Part shown: in pieces, positions 31,796 through 39,071 of the stretch
Position numbering within the stretch: position 1 is the stretch's first letter
Layout of the letters: each line of letters begins with the position of its first letter
Assembly (NCBI GenBank): GCA_947377725.1
Contig: CANCGX010000007.1
Location: 1-39,360, forward strand
Direction: 5' to 3'
Length of the DNA: 39,360 nt
DNA from: Actinomycetota bacterium
GTDB lineage: Bacteria > Actinomycetota > Actinomycetes > Nanopelagicales > Nanopelagicaceae
Position numbers and translations under genes: made by a program
The notes under the pieces: generated by a model
What the model was told of the DNA's origin: nothing
The model's input: only the letters and a program-made list of their open reading frames with translations
Databases searched by the model: none

Positions 31796-33380
31796 ACCTG
31801 TTGTTCTGATTGCTGAAGAGCTAAGCCCCGCAACAATGGATGCGCTTGGCCCAGATTTCGAAGTCCGTCACTGCAATGGCGCAGATCGTGATGAGTTGCT
31901 TGCTGCTTTGGCAGCTGGCGTTGATGCTGTTCTCATACGTTCTGCTACAAAGATGGATGCAGAAGCAATTGGAGCAGCAAAAGGCCTAAAGGTCATTGCC
32001 CGTGCAGGAGTAGGTCTAGATAACGTCGAGATTCCTGCTGCAACAGCAGCAGGTGTCATGGTTGTTAACGCACCTACTTCTAACATTGTCAGCGCAGCAG
32101 AGTTAGCAATCACCCTTCTCTTAGCTAGCGCTCGCCACGTATCACCAGCTCATGCTGCGCTACGAAACGGCAAATGGGCTCGCTCTAAGTACACCGGTGC
32201 TGAAATATTTGAAAAGACTCTCGGCATTGTTGGATTCGGAAGAATCGGTCAACTCGTAGCTGCACGTATGCAGGCTTTTGGTATGGATGTTGTTGCCTAC
32301 GATCCATATCTGCAACCGGCACGCGCAGCGCAGTTGAATGTTCGACTTGTCGAACTTGATGAACTTCTTCGCATATCTGATTTCATCACAATTCATCTTC
32401 CAAAGACCAAAGAGACTGCAAACCTCATCGGTGAAGAAGCGCTTAAGAAGGTAAAGCCAACTGTTCGCATCGTTAATGCAGCGCGCGGTGGGGTACTTGA
32501 TGAGACCGCTCTGTACAACGCGCTAAAAGAAGGTCGCGTAGCAGGAGCCGGGTTGGATGTATTTTCAACTGAGCCTTGCACGGATTCGCCACTCTTTGAA
32601 TTAGATACTGTTGTTGCAACTCCACACCTTGGTGCGTCTACTGATGAAGCGCAGGAACGTGCAGGCATTGCAGTTGCTGTATCAGTTCGCAAAGCGCTGG
32701 CTGGGGAATTGGTTCCTGATGCTGTAAACGTTAAAGGTGGAGCAATTCACCCAACGATTCGTCCAAGTCTTCCACTTGTTGAAAAGATGGCTCAGATTGC
32801 GACTGCTATTGCAGGGGAATCACCTGTGACGCTATCGGTTGCAGTTCGCGGCGATATTTCAGAACACGATTCTACAATCTTGGCTACGAGCGCACTCAAG
32901 GGTGCTCTTGCAGGAGCTGGGGCAGAATCAGTCACGTATGTAAATACACCAGCGTTAGCAGCAGAAAAGGGAATGTCGGCATCAGTCACAACTGAATCCG
33001 ATTCACCTTTCTATCGCAGCATGATTTCTTTGCATGCAGCATTTGTTGATGGAAAGTCAGTAACTGTTGATGGAACGTTGATGGGAATTCGTATGGTCGA
33101 AAAAATCATTGCAATTAATGGTTTTGATCTTGATCTTCCACCAACCGAAAATATGATTTTCTTGCAATACGGTGACAAGCCAGGTGTTGTGGGAGTTGTT
33201 GGAAATATTCTTGGAAAAGCTGGACTCAACATCGCAGGCATGCAGGTTGCTCGTAGTGACGATGGCAAAGAAGCGCTCATGGCTATCACAGTCGATTCTT
33301 CAGTTACTGCAGACTTGGTTTCTGCAATTGCCAAGGAATCAGGTGCTGATCTAGTTCGAGCAGTTGGGCTGGTTTCCTAA
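31788..33380 (+). CDS. serA: D-3-phosphoglycerate dehydrogenase (long form with ASB and ACT domains)
   Basis: Commits 3-phosphoglycerate to serine synthesis. The NAD-binding motif GFGRIG is at 149–154, with catalytic Arg233 (NAARGGV) and His280 (PHLGAST). An ASB domain (about 320–450) and C-terminal ACT domain (about 455–530, GDKPGVVGVVGNILGKAGLN) mark the 530-aa actinobacterial form, which in mycobacteria is inhibited by serine. GTG start, overlapping ilvC by 8 nt. Between ilvC and leuB this serine gene is fully embedded in the branched-chain operon. Confidence 0.96.
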   Translation: MAKPVVLIAEELSPATMDALGPDFEVRHCNGADRDELLAALAAGVDAVLIRSATKMDAEAIGAAKGLKVIARAGVGLDNVEIPAATAAGVMVVNAPTSNIVSAAELAITLLLASARHVSPAHAALRNGKWARSKYTGAEIFEKTLGIVGFGRIGQLVAARMQAFGMDVVAYDPYLQPARAAQLNVRLVELDELLRISDFITIHLPKTKETANLIGEEALKKVKPTVRIVNAARGGVLDETALYNALKEGRVAGAGLDVFSTEPCTDSPLFELDTVVATPHLGASTDEAQERAGIAVAVSVRKALAGELVPDAVNVKGGAIHPTIRPSLPLVEKMAQIATAIAGESPVTLSVAVRGDISEHDSTILATSALKGALAGAGAESVTYVNTPALAAEKGMSASVTTESDSPFYRSMISLHAAFVDGKSVTVDGTLMGIRMVEKIIAINGFDLDLPPTENMIFLQYGDKPGVVGVVGNILGKAGLNIAGMQVARSDDGKEALMAITVDSSVTADLVSAIAKESGADLVRAVGLVS

Positions 33381-34418
33381 ATGTCTTCCTACAAATTAGC
33401 TGTTATTCCAGGAGATGGAATCGGACCAGAGGTAGTTGCTGAAGGTTTGAAAGTGCTTGATGTTATTGCTGCCAAGCACGGGCTTAACTTTGCAAAGACC
33501 GAATATGAACTTGGGGCAAAGTATTGGCACAAGACGGGGGAAACTCTTCCGGATTCAGTCATGGCCGAACTCGCGAAAGCAGATGTCATCCTTCTTGGAG
33601 CTGTTGGTGATCCATCAGTTCCGAGTGGAGTGCTTGAGCGCGGACTTTTATTGAAGCTTCGCTTTGCTTTTGACCATTACATCAATCTTCGACCAACACG
33701 TCTCTATCCTGGCGTAGCTTCACCGCTTTCAAATCCAGGTGAAGTTGATTTCGTTGTAGTTCGCGAAGGTACTGAAGGCCCATACATTGGAGCCGGTGGA
33801 GTATTGGCATTTGGAACAGAGAATGAAATTGCCACTGAAGAGAGCATCAACACTCGACGTGGAGCAGAACGCGCCATTCGATACGCTTTTGAAACTGCTA
33901 TGAAGCGCCCTCGCAAGAAGGTAACTCTTGTTCATAAAAACAATGTATTGACTCGTGCCGGAAATCTTTGGACTCGTGCATTTAACGAAGTTGCCACGGA
34001 ATATCCAGACATCACCACAGATTACCTTCACGTGGATGCAGCAGCTATGTTCTTTGTTACTCAACCACATCGTTTTGACGTAGTGGTAACCGATAATCTT
34101 TTTGGAGACATCATCACCGATATTGCTGCTGCAATCAGCGGCGGTATTGGCCTTGCTGCTTCTGGAAATATTAACCCGACTGGAAAATTCCCATCCATGT
34201 TTGAACCAATCCACGGTTCAGCGCCGGATATTGCTGGCAAGCAAATTGCAGATCCAACTGCAACCATTTCTTCTGTTGGCATGATGCTTGCCCATTTAGG
34301 TCATTTAGAAGCCGCAGCGGAAATCGCAGCGGCCGTAACGAAAGATCTCGAAAATCGTGGTTCAGCCAAACGCACAACTGCTGAAGTTGGAACTGCGCTC
34401 GCGGAGGCGGTTAAGTAA
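33381..34418 (+). CDS. leuB: 3-isopropylmalate dehydrogenase
   Basis: NAD-dependent oxidative decarboxylase of leucine synthesis; the same enzyme is often used for erythro-beta-methyl-D-malate of the citramalate route to isoleucine, which fits cimA in the same operon. The DGIGPEVVAEG start, the substrate/metal-binding region VVVTDNLFGDIITD and the GSAPDIAGK block are diagnostic. Length 345 aa. ATG directly follows the serA stop with no gap. Leucine genes leuA, leuC and leuD are not in this window. Confidence 0.96.
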   Translation: MSSYKLAVIPGDGIGPEVVAEGLKVLDVIAAKHGLNFAKTEYELGAKYWHKTGETLPDSVMAELAKADVILLGAVGDPSVPSGVLERGLLLKLRFAFDHYINLRPTRLYPGVASPLSNPGEVDFVVVREGTEGPYIGAGGVLAFGTENEIATEESINTRRGAERAIRYAFETAMKRPRKKVTLVHKNNVLTRAGNLWTRAFNEVATEYPDITTDYLHVDAAAMFFVTQPHRFDVVVTDNLFGDIITDIAAAISGGIGLAASGNINPTGKFPSMFEPIHGSAPDIAGKQIADPTATISSVGMMLAHLGHLEAAAEIAAAVTKDLENRGSAKRTTAEVGTALAEAVK

Positions 34419-35504
34419 ATGAAGATCAACCTCAATCCAAACCCACAACCGGCATCCGATTCTTCTCGCGAGGAGAAGATCGCTGCAGGGGGATTCGGCA
34501 AGTATTACACCGACAATATGATGATTGCTGAATGGACTGAGGCAACAGGATGGAGCGATGCAGAACTTAAGGCTTACGGGCCTTTAGCTCTCGACCCTGC
34601 AACATCTGTACTTCACTACGGACAAGAGATTTTTGAAGGCATGAAGGCATACACCCAGCCAGATGGGGGAGTCAGTCTCTTTCGCCCAACAGCAAATGCT
34701 GAACGTTTCAATAAGAGTGCAACTCGTATGGCTTTGCCTGAGGTTCCGGTAGAGGATTTTGTTTCGACAGTCGAGGCTCTGGTTAAGCAGGACATTAAAT
34801 GGGTTCCGAAAAACATTGGTGAATCTCTCTATATTCGCCCGTTCATGATTGCAACGGAAGTTGGTCTAGGTGTTCGACCATCAAATCATGCGACTTATTT
34901 AGTTATTACGACTCCTGCTTCCGCATATTTTGATCCAAGTAAGGCAGTGACTGTTTGGATTTCAACAGAATTCGTACGCGCTGCAAAAGGCGGAACAGGC
35001 GCAGCTAAGACCGGCGGAAATTACGCGGCTTCACTATTGGCACAAAAGCAAGCAGCTGCAGAAGGATGCGATCAAGTTGTCTGGCTAGATGCCGTTGAAC
35101 ATAAATGGGTTGAAGAAATGGGCGGAATGAACCTTTACTTTGTTAAAGGTCATGGCAAGGGCGCAACAATCTTCACTCCGAAACTTACTGGAACTCTTCT
35201 TGCCGGTATCACTCGCGATTCGATTCTTACAGTCGCCAAGGATCTGGGTTACCCAGTTGAAGAAGGAATGATTTCAACTGATGAATGGCGCGATGGCGTC
35301 GCGTCCGGTGAGATAACCGAAATTTTTGCTTGCGGAACCGCTGCTGTTGTCTCTCCAATTGGCGTAGCAAAGAGCGCTCAAGGAACATGGAAAACTGGCG
35401 ATGGTGAACCAGGTCCAATCACGATGGAAATTCGCAATCATTTGCTTGGAATTCAGCACGGAACAATTGAAGATAAGCACGGCTGGAATGTGCGAGTTAA
35501 ATAA
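34419..35504 (+). CDS. ilvE: Branched-chain amino acid aminotransferase
   Basis: Fold-type IV PLP enzyme that performs the last step of valine, leucine and isoleucine synthesis. The PLP lysine is Lys197 in AAKTGGNYAASLLAQKQ, and EEMGGMNLYFV matches the cofactor phosphate region. Length 361 aa is the long form seen in Actinobacteria. ATG directly follows the leuB stop; its own stop shares a base with the cimA ATG. Confidence 0.96.
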   Translation: MKINLNPNPQPASDSSREEKIAAGGFGKYYTDNMMIAEWTEATGWSDAELKAYGPLALDPATSVLHYGQEIFEGMKAYTQPDGGVSLFRPTANAERFNKSATRMALPEVPVEDFVSTVEALVKQDIKWVPKNIGESLYIRPFMIATEVGLGVRPSNHATYLVITTPASAYFDPSKAVTVWISTEFVRAAKGGTGAAKTGGNYAASLLAQKQAAAEGCDQVVWLDAVEHKWVEEMGGMNLYFVKGHGKGATIFTPKLTGTLLAGITRDSILTVAKDLGYPVEEGMISTDEWRDGVASGEITEIFACGTAAVVSPIGVAKSAQGTWKTGDGEPGPITMEIRNHLLGIQHGTIEDKHGWNVRVK

Positions 35505-37093
35505 TGACAATCTCTGATGCTTTTCATATCTACGACACCACTCTTCGCGATGGTGCGCAGCAAGAAGGTCTGAATCTTTCGGTTCACGACAAGCTTGCAA
35601 TCGCACGTCATTTAGATGATCTTGGCGTCGGATTTATTGAAGGTGGATGGCCAGGCGCGAACCCTAAGGACACCGAATTCTTCAAGCGAGCCCAGACAGA
35701 ATTGAAATTAAAGAACGCGACTTTCGTTGCATTTGGCGCAACCCGACGTCCTAATGTTAAGGCTGCCGATGATGTATTACTGCGTGCGCTTGCAGATTCT
35801 GGTGCCCCTGTCGTAACTCTTGTAGCAAAGAGCCATGATCGCCATGTTGATCTTGCACTAAAAACCAATCTTGATGAGAACCTTGCGATGATAAAGGATT
35901 CAATTCAATTCCTCAAGGGAAATGGCCAGCGCGTCTTTTTAGATGCAGAGCATTTCTTTGATGGCTATAAATCAAATCGTAACTATGCCCTTGAAGTTAT
36001 TCGCACCGCAATGGAGGCCGGAGCAGATGTTGCGGCTCTATGCGATACGAATGGCGGAATGCTCCCGGATGAATTGCAACAAGTTGTGAACGATGTTCTT
36101 CAAAGTTCATCGGCTCGTTTGGGAATCCATTGTCACAATGACACAGGTTGCGCGATTGCTAACTCACTCGCTGCTGTTGAAGCTGGAGTAACTCACGTTC
36201 AAGGAACGTTGAACGGATACGGCGAACGCACAGGCAATGCCGACCTAGTTTCGATTATTGCAAACTTAGAGTTGAAGAAGAATAAGCCAGTTCTACCTAC
36301 AGGTTCACTTCGTGAATCTTTCCGTATTGCTCACGCAGTTGCTGAAGTAACCAATGTTGCTCCGTCAGCCCGTCAACCATATGTCGGCGTATCAGCTTTC
36401 GCACATAAGGCAGGGTTACATGCTTCTGCGATCAAGGTTGATCCAAATCTTTACCAGCACGAAGATCCCGCATCTGTCGGAAACGACATGAGAATGTTGG
36501 TTTCTGATATGGCTGGACGTGCATCAATTGAATTGAAATCTTTAGAGCTTGGTATCGATCTCGGAGATGATAAAGATGTCGTCACTCGTGTCGTAGCCCG
36601 CGTAAAAGAGATGGAATCTCGCGGATTCACCTTTGAAGCGGCTGATGCATCCTTCGAACTTCTTCTACTTGAAGAACTTCACGGGAAGCGCCCGCAATTC
36701 TTTGAACTTATTGATTGGACCACAAGCGTCCATGGTGGCGATGAAACAACCGTTACTTCGACGGCAACAGTCTCCATCAAAGCAAAGGGTGAAGTTATCA
36801 AAGCTGTTGGATCTGGAAATGGTCCGGTCAATGCAATTGATATGGCGATTCGCTCAGGTCTTGAAAAGATTTATCCTGAGCTCTCCAAGCTTGAACTGAC
36901 TGACTACAAAGTTCGTATCCTCGAAGGTCGCCTTGGAACAGGCGCGGTCACTCGCGTACTCGTTGAAACAAGCGATGGTGATGGGGAGTGGAGCACAATC
37001 GGTGTTCATGAGAACGTGATTGCTGCTTCAGCTATGGCACTTGAAGATGCAGTTACCTTCGGTTTACTTCGTCAAGGACGCAAGCCAGAGTAA
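35504..37093 (+). CDS. cimA: (R)-citramalate synthase
   Basis: Condenses pyruvate with acetyl-CoA to citramalate, providing 2-oxobutyrate for isoleucine without threonine deaminase. The HMGL-like TIM barrel (about 1–280) begins YDTTLRDGAQQEGLNLSVHDK; metal ligands lie in GIHCHNDTGCA. The LeuA-type dimer/regulatory domain is at about 390–525. Length 529 aa and the DGAQQEG signature separate it from LeuA, although homocitrate-type enzymes share the subfamily. It is the last gene of the seven-gene operon and is followed by a terminator. Confidence 0.92.
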   Translation: MTISDAFHIYDTTLRDGAQQEGLNLSVHDKLAIARHLDDLGVGFIEGGWPGANPKDTEFFKRAQTELKLKNATFVAFGATRRPNVKAADDVLLRALADSGAPVVTLVAKSHDRHVDLALKTNLDENLAMIKDSIQFLKGNGQRVFLDAEHFFDGYKSNRNYALEVIRTAMEAGADVAALCDTNGGMLPDELQQVVNDVLQSSSARLGIHCHNDTGCAIANSLAAVEAGVTHVQGTLNGYGERTGNADLVSIIANLELKKNKPVLPTGSLRESFRIAHAVAEVTNVAPSARQPYVGVSAFAHKAGLHASAIKVDPNLYQHEDPASVGNDMRMLVSDMAGRASIELKSLELGIDLGDDKDVVTRVVARVKEMESRGFTFEAADASFELLLLEELHGKRPQFFELIDWTTSVHGGDETTVTSTATVSIKAKGEVIKAVGSGNGPVNAIDMAIRSGLEKIYPELSKLELTDYKVRILEGRLGTGAVTRVLVETSDGDGEWSTIGVHENVIAASAMALEDAVTFGLLRQGRKPE

Positions 37094-37098
37094 AGCGG

Positions 37099-37129
37099 AA
37101 AGCGCCTCAACTTTCGCTGAGACGCTTTT
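37099..37129 (+). terminator. Intrinsic terminator of the ilv-ser-leu-cim operon
   Basis: AAAGCG-C-CTCA (37099–37109) pairs with TGAG-A-CGCTTT (37118–37128), one mismatch, loop of 8 nt, ending in TTTT. It closes the seven-gene transcript that starts at the ilv leader. Confidence 0.85.
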
Positions 37130-37226
37130 ATAACTCCGCCGACTGCGGTGGTTCATTCTATCGGTTCATTTTATTGTTGAATTATTTTTTTAGTCAGGCT
37201 TAGTCGCTGTAAGTAGTTTCCACATA

Positions 37227-37245
37227 AAAGTTGTTCAACAACTTT
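37227..37245. promoter_or_regulatory. 19-bp perfect palindrome, operator-like
   Basis: AAAGTTGTTCAACAACTTT is a perfect inverted repeat of 9 bp around one C. It lies between the operon terminator and the tRNA-like gene, about 35 nt before that gene's -10 box. No T-run follows, so it looks like a protein binding site rather than a terminator. Confidence 0.5.
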
Positions 37246-37279
37246 CATAATCCAAAAATAGTTACCTCAGATCGCAGAC

Positions 37280-37285
37280 TAACTT
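37280..37285 (+). promoter_or_regulatory. Candidate -10 box of the tRNA-like gene
   Basis: TAACTT fits TAnnnT and would start transcription near 37292, 2 nt before the mature 5' end. No clear -35. Confidence 0.4.
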
Positions 37286-37293
37286 CCTCCTGC

Positions 37294-37366
37294 GCGTCTG
37301 TAGCTCAGCGGATAGAGCACTCTGTCGACTGCGGAGCGTGCGTGGGTTCGAATCCCACCAGGCGCA
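37294..37366 (+). tRNA. tRNA-like gene with non-standard anticodon loop
   Basis: A complete 73-nt cloverleaf: acceptor GCGTCTG/CAGGCGC (one G·T), D arm GCTC/GAGC with loop AGCGGATA, anticodon stem CTCTG/CGGAG (one G·T), T arm GTGGG/CCCAC with TTCGAAT, discriminator A. The anticodon loop is TCGACTG, so position 33 is C instead of the almost invariant T and position 37 is T instead of a purine. Standard numbering gives anticodon GAC (valine), but the D loop with A20 is what I would expect of tRNA-Arg. CCA is not encoded (GAA follows), unlike the two other tRNAs here. It has its own terminator and promoter box. Isotype left open. Confidence 0.7.
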
Positions 37367-37377
37367 GAACGTAGGGG

Positions 37378-37407
37378 AAGGCTCGAACTCAGTCGGTCGA
37401 GCCTTTT
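37378..37407 (+). terminator. Intrinsic terminator of the tRNA-like gene
   Basis: AAGGCTCGA (37378–37386) pairs perfectly with TCGAGCCTT (37397–37405), 10-nt loop, with TTTT at 37404–37407. Shows that the tRNA-like gene is a separate transcription unit. Confidence 0.85.
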
Positions 37408-37496
37408 CTGACTTCAAGACCCTACTTTCCTGCCGTACTACATGAGGGTGAATAGTCAGTTTCATTAAACTCCTAACAAATGTCAGAAGGTGCGCT

Positions 37497-37502
37497 TATG
37501 AT
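37497..37502 (+). promoter_or_regulatory. Leaderless promoter -10 box of the 198-aa ORF
   Basis: TATGAT, five of six bases of the -10 consensus, lies exactly 6 nt before ATG 37509. No Shine-Dalgarno. This supports the gene being expressed. Confidence 0.6.
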
Positions 37503-37508
37503 GAAGTA

Positions 37509-38105
37509 ATGACTTCAGCCCTTCGATATGGATTAATTTCCGTAGTCCACTTTCGTGCTCCTGGTGGAATTGCAATTGAATCAATTTCAGTAGATGGGTT
37601 AGGAGCCAAGCTTTCGGGGGCTTGGTATTTAGCTGAAGACAAACAGGACGATTTCGCCAATATATTGCACAATTCTTTAATTTTGACTTTGGGAAAGCCG
37701 TCAATCAAATACCCGACATCTTCAAGAGAAATTTTCTTGGGAGATTTCATTCAAGAGGCGAAGGCATTAAACTCGATGTGCGCACAATTATTTTCCGAAC
37801 ATGTAGCGTCTGATAAAAAATTTAAGCATTTAAAACAGCCGGATTTGTGTGCTTGGGAGTATTCCCCTGAGATCGAACAAAGCGTAAGAAATATGGACCT
37901 GCTCAATCAAACCTCAACTTATAGTTCAACCGATCCAGAGATGCGAGAAGTGCTAGCTTCGGCTAAATACGTTTTATACCTGTTAACCAAATGGTTTGAA
38001 GATCAAGTAATTCGGTCAGAGAAGAAATATCTTAATTTTGAGATTTCAAGTCAAATTCTGCCGGAATGCTGGTTCACTCATTTGAGGGATATTCGAAATG
38101 CCTGA
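37509..38105 (+). CDS. Unrecognised 198-aa protein coupled to an exonuclease–BRCT gene
   Basis: I do not recognise this protein. It is 198 aa, soluble-looking, with no signal peptide or membrane segment. The first 60 residues appear beta-rich (RYGLISVVHFRAPGGIAIES…SGAWYLAEDK) and the rest helical, with aromatic and acidic residues (CAWEYSPEIEQ, YVLYLLTKWFEDQV). A single ATG start with a near-consensus -10 box 6 nt upstream indicates leaderless expression. Its last 8 nt overlap the start of the exonuclease–BRCT gene, so the two are translationally coupled and probably act together, for example as an adaptor or regulator of the nuclease. Base use seems slightly more AT-rich than the flanking metabolic operon. 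Real-gene status is supported by context, function unknown. Confidence 0.7.
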   Translation: MTSALRYGLISVVHFRAPGGIAIESISVDGLGAKLSGAWYLAEDKQDDFANILHNSLILTLGKPSIKYPTSSREIFLGDFIQEAKALNSMCAQLFSEHVASDKKFKHLKQPDLCAWEYSPEIEQSVRNMDLLNQTSTYSSTDPEMREVLASAKYVLYLLTKWFEDQVIRSEKKYLNFEISSQILPECWFTHLRDIRNA

Positions 38106-39069
38106 CAGCTCATTTGTGGCATTAGATTTTGAAACAGCAAATGCCCACCGTTCGTCTGCTTGCTCAATTGGAATGGCAAAATTCGAGAATAATGATTTAG
38201 TCGACACCTTTTATTCATTGATTAAGCCACCAATCGCACACGGAGAATTCCATCCCATTAATGTAAGTATTCATGGAATTCGAGCGAATGATGTTGCAGA
38301 AGCTCCAACGTTCCGTGAAGTCTGGGAGTTGGCCTCGAATTTCATTGGCGAAAACACTGTTGTTGCGCACAATGCAAGTTTTGATATGTCCGTATTGAGA
38401 TATGCCATGAGCGAATATGGAATGGATTGGCCAGACTTACATTACTTGTGCACGATGGTCATTGGACGTGCAACGATTTCACTGCCCACTTATCAACTTT
38501 CACATTTGGCATACGGCCTTGGCGTGGAGTGGGACGAATCCGCGCATCATGATGCTTTGTATGACGCGATTAAATGTGGTGAAGTTTTTAGTAAATTGCT
38601 AAACACGTCTCAAGCTGACGACGTTGATGATTTTTTGCGGATCAACCAAATCGGATGGGGAGTTCAGCATTCGCAAGGATGGCAGGCCTGTACCAATTGG
38701 TCAGGTAACGGATTTTTCTATACACCAAAAGCAAAACTGAGCGAGATAACTGTAAATGTTTCTGCAAATCATGAACACCCATTTTATGGAAAGCATATTG
38801 TCTTTACAGGGACGCTTTACTCCATGAGCAGATCCGATGCTTGGAAGTTAGTGGCGGACATTGGCGCAATTCCTGGTGATGGAGTGAACCGCGAAACAGA
38901 TTTCTTGGTTTTTGGCCAACAGGATATTTTGAAGTTGCGTGCAGGTGATAGCAAGAGTTCTAAGTATCAAAAGGCTGAACAAATGAAAGCCAAAGGAATG
39001 CCAATTGAGATACTTACCGAGAATGATTTTCTGACCATGATTGATCCACAGAGTGGCACTATACTGTAA
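38098..39069 (+). CDS. DEDDh 3'-5' exonuclease with C-terminal BRCT domain
   Basis: DnaQ/epsilon-like exonuclease, 323 aa. Exo I is LDFETAN (Asp9 and Glu11 region), Exo II is AHNASFD (about 92–98) and Exo III is HHDALYDA (about 155–162), together the DEDDh acidic set. The C-terminal 80 residues (about 223–318; HPFYGKHIVFTGTLYSMSRSD…, then TDFLVFGQQD) form a BRCT domain, as in DNA ligase and Pol III epsilon-like proteins. Expected role: trimming DNA ends in repair or processing, targeted by the BRCT domain. The ATG overlaps the preceding ORF by 8 nt; xerC begins 2 nt after the stop. It is not the replicative epsilon by context, and substrates cannot be deduced. Confidence 0.88.
   Translation: MPDSSFVALDFETANAHRSSACSIGMAKFENNDLVDTFYSLIKPPIAHGEFHPINVSIHGIRANDVAEAPTFREVWELASNFIGENTVVAHNASFDMSVLRYAMSEYGMDWPDLHYLCTMVIGRATISLPTYQLSHLAYGLGVEWDESAHHDALYDAIKCGEVFSKLLNTSQADDVDDFLRINQIGWGVQHSQGWQACTNWSGNGFFYTPKAKLSEITVNVSANHEHPFYGKHIVFTGTLYSMSRSDAWKLVADIGAIPGDGVNRETDFLVFGQQDILKLRAGDSKSSKYQKAEQMKAKGMPIEILTENDFLTMIDPQSGTIL
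39060..39065 (+). promoter_or_regulatory. Leaderless promoter -10 box of xerC
   Basis: TATACT lies exactly 6 nt before the xerC ATG at 39072, inside the last codons of the exonuclease gene. No Shine-Dalgarno for xerC. Confidence 0.55.
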
Positions 39070-39071
39070 GC

